From Bacteroidia bacterium (GTDB taxonomy: Bacteria; Bacteroidota; Bacteroidia; Flavobacteriales_D; Cryomorphaceae): a DNA stretch of 64,000 bases. The translations under genes were made by a program, and so were the position numbers. A model generated the notes under the pieces. That model was not told the DNA's origin and did no database searches. It saw nothing but the letters and a program-made list of their open reading frames with translations. Within the stretch, counting starts at the first letter, position 1; every line of letters begins with the position of its first letter. The stretch spans positions 310,001 to 374,000 of the forward strand of contig JAUICL010000003.1 of NCBI GenBank assembly GCA_030427905.1, in the 5' to 3' direction. This document shows positions 60,154-64,000 of the stretch, one piece after another.

Positions 60154-62616
60154 CTATTGGGGGTCCACATCGATTATTAACCTAACAGGTCGAAACTGCT
60201 TTTTACTGAAAAACTGATCATTGAATGCCAGGAGTTTCTGTTTGGTTTGCTTGAGTGATGGGCCAAGAGGCAGTTTTAAGATGATTTGTTTGTGATAACG
60301 GTTCTTGACCCTTGCCACCGATGGATACTCGGGGCCAAGAATTCGATGGCTCTCAATAAATGTTTTCAGCCCTTTGAAGTATTCACCTGCTGTAAAGTCC
60401 ACCAGTTCCAATTCCTTGTGTCGGAACATCAAGGAAATCATTCGGGTGTATGGTGGATAGTGGAAATTCTTGCGCTCTGCCATCTCGTGCTGAAAAACGG
60501 GTAGGTAGTCGCCATTGATAACACGCTGTACAATCCATTGCTCTGGGTCGTAGGTCTGGACCAGTACCTTTCCACGCTTATCTCTACGCCCCGCGCGTCC
60601 TGCCACTTGGGTCATAAGCTGAAATGCTCTTTCGGTAGATCGGAAATCGGGATACCGAACCAAAAGATCAGCATTGAGAATACCCACCACCCGAACCCGA
60701 TCGAAGTCGAGCCCTTTGGTGACCATCTGTGTTCCAATCAAAATATCGATGTTTCCGTATTGAAAGTCAGAAATAATTTGTTGATAGGCATTTTTAGATC
60801 TTGTCGCGTCGAGATCCAAACGAGCGATTTTCGCCTTGGGAAAGTGTATGGCCACTTCTTCTTCGATGCGCTCCGTACCGTATCCGCCCACATCTAGTTT
60901 ATGCGATCCGCAAGAATGACATGTGACCGGCACAGTATACTTGCTTCCACAGTAATGGCACACCAACCGGTCCTTGCTCTTGTGGAATGTAGCGGTGACA
61001 TCACATCGAGTGCACTCAGGCGACCATCCACAAACCTGACAAATAACCACAGGGCTATACCCTCTTCTGTTTTGAAATAAGATTACCTGCTCTTGAGAAG
61101 CCAATGCTTCTGTAATAGATTGGATGAGATCGAGGGTAAAATACCCCTTGGCTCCTTGCTTTGCTCCTAGTTTCGCCGTAGTGATGGAAGGCATCAACAT
61201 CCCACCAAAACGCTCGCCCATCTCAACGTATCCATACTTGCCAGACTCGGCATTATGCATGGATTCAAACGAAGGGGTAGCCGAACCCAAAATGGTGTTA
61301 GCTCCATGTATTTGAGCCAGGACGATAGCCGAATCGCGCCCATTGTATCGCGGCGCAGGGTCCATTTGTTTGTAAGATGACTCGTGTTCTTCGTCAACCA
61401 CGATTAGCCCTAAATGGCTATAGGGCAAAAACACCGCGCTCCTAGCACCGAGAACTAGCTTACCTGATCCGGGCTTGTTGTAAAGCACTTTGTTCCAAAT
61501 CTCCACCCGCTCCTGTTGGTTGAATTTGGAGTGATAAACCAGTACGTCGTCACCGAAGTGTCGTTGCATCCTGCCAATCATTTGAGCCGTTAGGGCAATC
61601 TCCGGCACCATAAAGAGTACTTCTTCGCCTCGATCTAGACACTCTCTAATCAAATTTATATACACTTCTGTCTTCCCTGAAGCCGTAACTCCGTGAAGCA
61701 AGGTCACCTTGTTTTGCTCAAAAAAGCCTTTTATAGATCGAAGGGCTTTGTCTTGAATCTCACTTAATTCAGGTAGTGCTTTTGTGTCTCCCAAAAATGG
61801 TGCGATGCGATCGACAATAACTTCTTCCAGCTCAAGAATTCCCTTTTCTACCAAGGCCTTCACTTGTGTGGCAGTTGCATCTGCTTTTTTCTGGAGGAGC
61901 GTCTTGCTTATTATTTTCTGCCCTTCTGGCATCTCCTGAGTTTCACCTAAAAATGTGAGCAAAACGGCTTCCTGCTTAGCTGCCCGAGACACTTGTTCGA
62001 AAGCGAGCTGAAGCTCAGATTCAGATTTGATAGACGGACTGAGCTTCACGAGCGTTTCCGTTTTCGGAGTATATCGCTCCTTGACCCCTTCCATGATCAT
62101 CACCGCTCCAGTTTCCAAAAGTCTTTTGAGAATAGGTTGATACTTTTTCACCCCGAGCACCTTCGAAATCTCATCGGCCGATAGCACTTCGCGGTTCGAA
62201 ATAGCTTCTACAACCGTCATCTCACGCTCCGTAAAACCAGTGGTATCTCCATCGAAAGCTGGATTTAAGATAAAGGAACTCTCGCTCGATAGTCGCAATC
62301 CAGCAGGCAATGAAGCCAGTAAAACTTCGCCTCGGTGACAGAGATAATAGGTCGACATCCATTCCCAAAACTTGATTTGCTTCTGCGTAACTATTGGGTC
62401 AGTTTCGAGTATGCTATCAACGTACTTCGCTGTATAGTTTTTGGGCGGATTCTCATGAATGGCAATCACTACTCCAGTCATCAATTTCTGGACACCGAAA
62501 GGCACTATCACACGCATCCCGATTTGAATGTAGTCATTCAAATCTTGTGGAATGCGATAGGTAAAGGCATTGGGCACCGCCAAGGGCAAGACAATATCTG
62601 CGAAGTAGGTTTTCAA
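60154..62616 (-). CDS. priA: primosomal protein N' (PriA helicase)
   Basis: An 820-residue replication-restart helicase. The N-terminal DNA-binding domain starts Tyr-Phe-Ala-Asp-Ile-Val-Leu-Pro-Leu-Ala-Val-Pro. Walker A is Gly-Val-Thr-Ala-Ser-Gly-Lys-Thr-Glu, the DEAH-like box is Val-Asp-Glu-Glu-His-Glu, and eight Cys in Cys-x2-Cys groups (the Cys-Gln-Val-Cys to Cys-His-Ser-Cys region) bind two zinc ions. The C-terminal helicase half has Leu-Ile-Gly-Thr-Gln-Met-Val-Thr-Lys-Gly-Leu-Asp-Phe. It opens forks that have lost their replisome. It is divergent from the symporter gene and longer than E. coli PriA (732). Confidence 0.96.
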   Translation of the reverse strand: MKTYFADIVLPLAVPNAFTYRIPQDLNDYIQIGMRVIVPFGVQKLMTGVVIAIHENPPKNYTAKYVDSILETDPIVTQKQIKFWEWMSTYYLCHRGEVLLASLPAGLRLSSESSFILNPAFDGDTTGFTEREMTVVEAISNREVLSADEISKVLGVKKYQPILKRLLETGAVMIMEGVKERYTPKTETLVKLSPSIKSESELQLAFEQVSRAAKQEAVLLTFLGETQEMPEGQKIISKTLLQKKADATATQVKALVEKGILELEEVIVDRIAPFLGDTKALPELSEIQDKALRSIKGFFEQNKVTLLHGVTASGKTEVYINLIRECLDRGEEVLFMVPEIALTAQMIGRMQRHFGDDVLVYHSKFNQQERVEIWNKVLYNKPGSGKLVLGARSAVFLPYSHLGLIVVDEEHESSYKQMDPAPRYNGRDSAIVLAQIHGANTILGSATPSFESMHNAESGKYGYVEMGERFGGMLMPSITTAKLGAKQGAKGYFTLDLIQSITEALASQEQVILFQNRRGYSPVVICQVCGWSPECTRCDVTATFHKSKDRLVCHYCGSKYTVPVTCHSCGSHKLDVGGYGTERIEEEVAIHFPKAKIARLDLDATRSKNAYQQIISDFQYGNIDILIGTQMVTKGLDFDRVRVVGILNADLLVRYPDFRSTERAFQLMTQVAGRAGRRDKRGKVLVQTYDPEQWIVQRVINGDYLPVFQHEMAERKNFHYPPYTRMISLMFRHKELELVDFTAGEYFKGLKTFIESHRILGPEYPSVARVKNRYHKQIILKLPLGPSLKQTKQKLLAFNDQFFSKKQFRPVRLIIDVDPQ

Positions 62617-62731
62617 ATAATTCTGTTCAACTAATTGGAGAGCGAATTTACTTCAAATTACCAACAAAGATTAGTGGCAAGTTGATTGCCCCACTTCACC
62701 ACGCTCATGACAATTGAGTTATTTTTCGACT

Positions 62732-64000
62732 ATGGAATTACACTTTGTAGATTGGCTAATCATAGCCGGATTTCTAATTATCAGCTTATTGATCGGACTG
62801 TATTTTAGAAAGCGTGCATCCAAAAGTTTGGTCAGTTTTTTCTTAGGCGATCGCGATATGCCTTGGCTTATTGCCGGTATCTCGATGGTAGCCACCACTT
62901 TTGCTGCAGACACACCACTTGCTGTAACAGAACTAGTTGGACAAAATGGAATTTCCGGAAACTGGCTCTGGTGGAGTTTTCTGGCAGGTGGAATGCTGAC
63001 CACTTTTTTCTTCGCCAAGCTCTGGCGCCGGGCTGGTGTCTTGACCGAAATCGAACTGATCGAGCTTCGCTATGGTGGAGTTCCAGCCAAAATACTTCGC
63101 GCATTCAAGAGTGTGTATCTGGGACTTTTCATGAATATCATGATCATCGGTTGGGTGAATCTCGCCATGATTTCAATCCTACAGGCCTTTTTCGGACTCG
63201 AACTTTCAACGGTATACTGGATTCTAGGTGGCGCAATGATCTTTGCAGCCATCTACACTTCCCTTTCCGGAATTTGGGGCGTAGCGGTGACGGATGTGGT
63301 CCAGTTTTGTGTGGCGATCACTGGAACGATTATTCTTTCAGTTATTGTAGTCAATCAACCCGAAGTAGGTGGTTTAACTGGTCTTCGGACTTCCTTGCCC
63401 GATTCACTTTTTAGCTTCTTTCCCACTATCGGTGGTGATGATGGATTACAAAGTTTGTCGATTGGCGTTGGGTCATTTCTAGCCTATCTCGGTGTGCAGT
63501 GGTGGGCCAGCTGGTATCCCGGTCAGGAGCCAGGTGGTGGCGGATACGTTGCTCAGCGAATGATGAGTACTCGTACGGAGAAGGGAGCCGTGTATGCTAC
63601 GCTACTCTTCCAAGTCGCACATTATTGTCTTCGTCCATGGCCTTGGATATTGGTTGCTCTGTCGTGTCTTCTCATCTATCCCGAAATGAATCCCATGACC
63701 AACGAAGGTGTAACAGCCGCAGAATTCGGAAAAACATACGTCTGGGCCATGCGCGACTTTCTTCCAATTGGACTCAAGGGTCTATTGCTGGCTTCCTTTC
63801 TTGCAGCCTACTTGAGTACCATTTCCACTCAACTCAACTGGGGAGCTGGGTATTTGGTGAATGATTTGTATAAGCGTTTTATCAATCCCAATCTAAGTGA
63901 AAAGGGATATGTAGGTGCTTCGCGTATTACGACCGTTATATTGATGGCACTCGGTTTAGCAGTTACCACTCAAATGACATCCATCAGTGGAGTGTGGTCA
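62732..64000 (+). CDS. sodium/solute symporter (SSS family), truncated by the window edge
   Basis: An open frame from ATG at 62732 runs uninterrupted to the last base, 423 residues so far. About ten hydrophobic segments are visible, with the SSS-family plan: Phe-Leu-Gly-Asp-Arg-Asp-Met-Pro-Trp (about 41-49), Ser-Met-Val-Ala-Thr-Thr-Phe-Ala-Ala-Asp-Thr-Pro (about 54-65), and Tyr-Pro-Gly-Gln-Glu-Pro-Gly-Gly-Gly (about 263-271). Leu-Ser-Thr-Ile-Ser-Thr-Gln-Leu-Asn-Trp-Gly follows (about 361-371) in the Na+-site helix. Full members are about 550-600 residues, so roughly a quarter is missing. The substrate (sugar, amino acid or other) cannot be told. Confidence 0.9.
   Translation, partial: MELHFVDWLIIAGFLIISLLIGLYFRKRASKSLVSFFLGDRDMPWLIAGISMVATTFAADTPLAVTELVGQNGISGNWLWWSFLAGGMLTTFFFAKLWRRAGVLTEIELIELRYGGVPAKILRAFKSVYLGLFMNIMIIGWVNLAMISILQAFFGLELSTVYWILGGAMIFAAIYTSLSGIWGVAVTDVVQFCVAITGTIILSVIVVNQPEVGGLTGLRTSLPDSLFSFFPTIGGDDGLQSLSIGVGSFLAYLGVQWWASWYPGQEPGGGGYVAQRMMSTRTEKGAVYATLLFQVAHYCLRPWPWILVALSCLLIYPEMNPMTNEGVTAAEFGKTYVWAMRDFLPIGLKGLLLASFLAAYLSTISTQLNWGAGYLVNDLYKRFINPNLSEKGYVGASRITTVILMALGLAVTTQMTSISGVWS

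Noticed and set aside
62863-63864. Two plus-strand frames (62863-63414 and 63499-63864) within the symporter
   Set aside because: They are in the wrong frame. The real gene is the open frame from 62732 that runs off the window edge.

Overview
The window looks like a chromosomal segment of a marine-type member of the Bacteroidota, most likely order Flavobacteriales. The evidence is SusC/SusD outer-membrane proteins, several secreted proteins with a C-terminal type IX secretion (Por) sorting domain, lipoproteins with short MKK-type signals, promoter boxes of the TAnnTTTG kind, a GSCFA protein and an orphan DUF4249 lipoprotein. The genus cannot be told from the sequence alone. There are no rRNA or tRNA genes, no CRISPR array, no phage genes and no intact transposase gene.

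Layout. (1) 1-2070: end of an unidentified gene, a small TonB-like secreted protein, a GSCFA protein, then a 546-bp gene-free stretch rich in palindromes. (2) 2071-10456, minus strand: a nine-gene apparent operon read from 10456 downward. It joins a MacAB-type ABC export module (ATPase, two FtsX/MacB permeases, HlyD-type adaptor) to a BtuF/BtuC/BtuD-type metallophore or cobalamin importer, an NAD(P)-binding protein and a DUF6265 lipoprotein. (3) 10612-31253: a starch/maltodextrin utilization locus with SusC, SusD, two accessory exported proteins, a T9SS-exported GH13 amylase, a T9SS-exported CotH-kinase/lamin-tail protein, a T9SS-exported protein with four starch-binding-like repeats, a periplasmic cyclomaltodextrinase-type GH13, an MFS maltodextrin transporter, another T9SS protein, then glucose-6-phosphate isomerase and class II fructose-bisphosphate aldolase. 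(4) 31356-41208: methylglyoxal synthase, two GH13 lipoproteins, GH65 maltose phosphorylase, beta-phosphoglucomutase, a BadF/NagK-type sugar kinase and 6-phosphofructokinase, all on the minus strand, with a divergent NrtR-like regulator (degenerate Nudix domain plus winged helix). (5) 41270-64000: housekeeping and accessory genes: Hsp20, RluA-type pseudouridine synthase, PanB, DUF4249 lipoprotein, DnaK, RND/MMPL exporter, NhaC-family antiporter, a redox/copper-monooxygenase trio, OxyR, small membrane proteins, a HEPN (Swt1-like) protein, a DUF1883 protein, cyclophilin, PlsC-type acyltransferase, PriA, and a sodium/solute symporter cut by the right edge.

How the genes work together. Regions 3 and 4 appear to encode a whole route from extracellular starch to triose phosphate. 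Surface amylase and starch-binding proteins produce and hold maltodextrin, SusCD imports it, periplasmic GH13 enzymes trim it, and the MFS protein takes it into the cytoplasm. Maltose phosphorylase then gives beta-glucose-1-phosphate plus glucose, PgmB and the BadF-type kinase would feed both halves to glucose-6-phosphate, and Pgi, PfkA and Fba carry it to triose phosphate, with methylglyoxal synthase as a phosphate-releasing side branch.

The most notable regulatory observation is a shared odd-length palindrome, core GTGT-N7-ACAC (best copy AAAGTGT-N7-ACACTTT). It lies immediately upstream of susC, the secreted amylase, the MFS transporter and in the pfkA/regulator divergent promoter, with a weaker copy upstream of the starch-binding-repeat gene. 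I infer that it is the operator of the NrtR-like regulator at 40453-41208.
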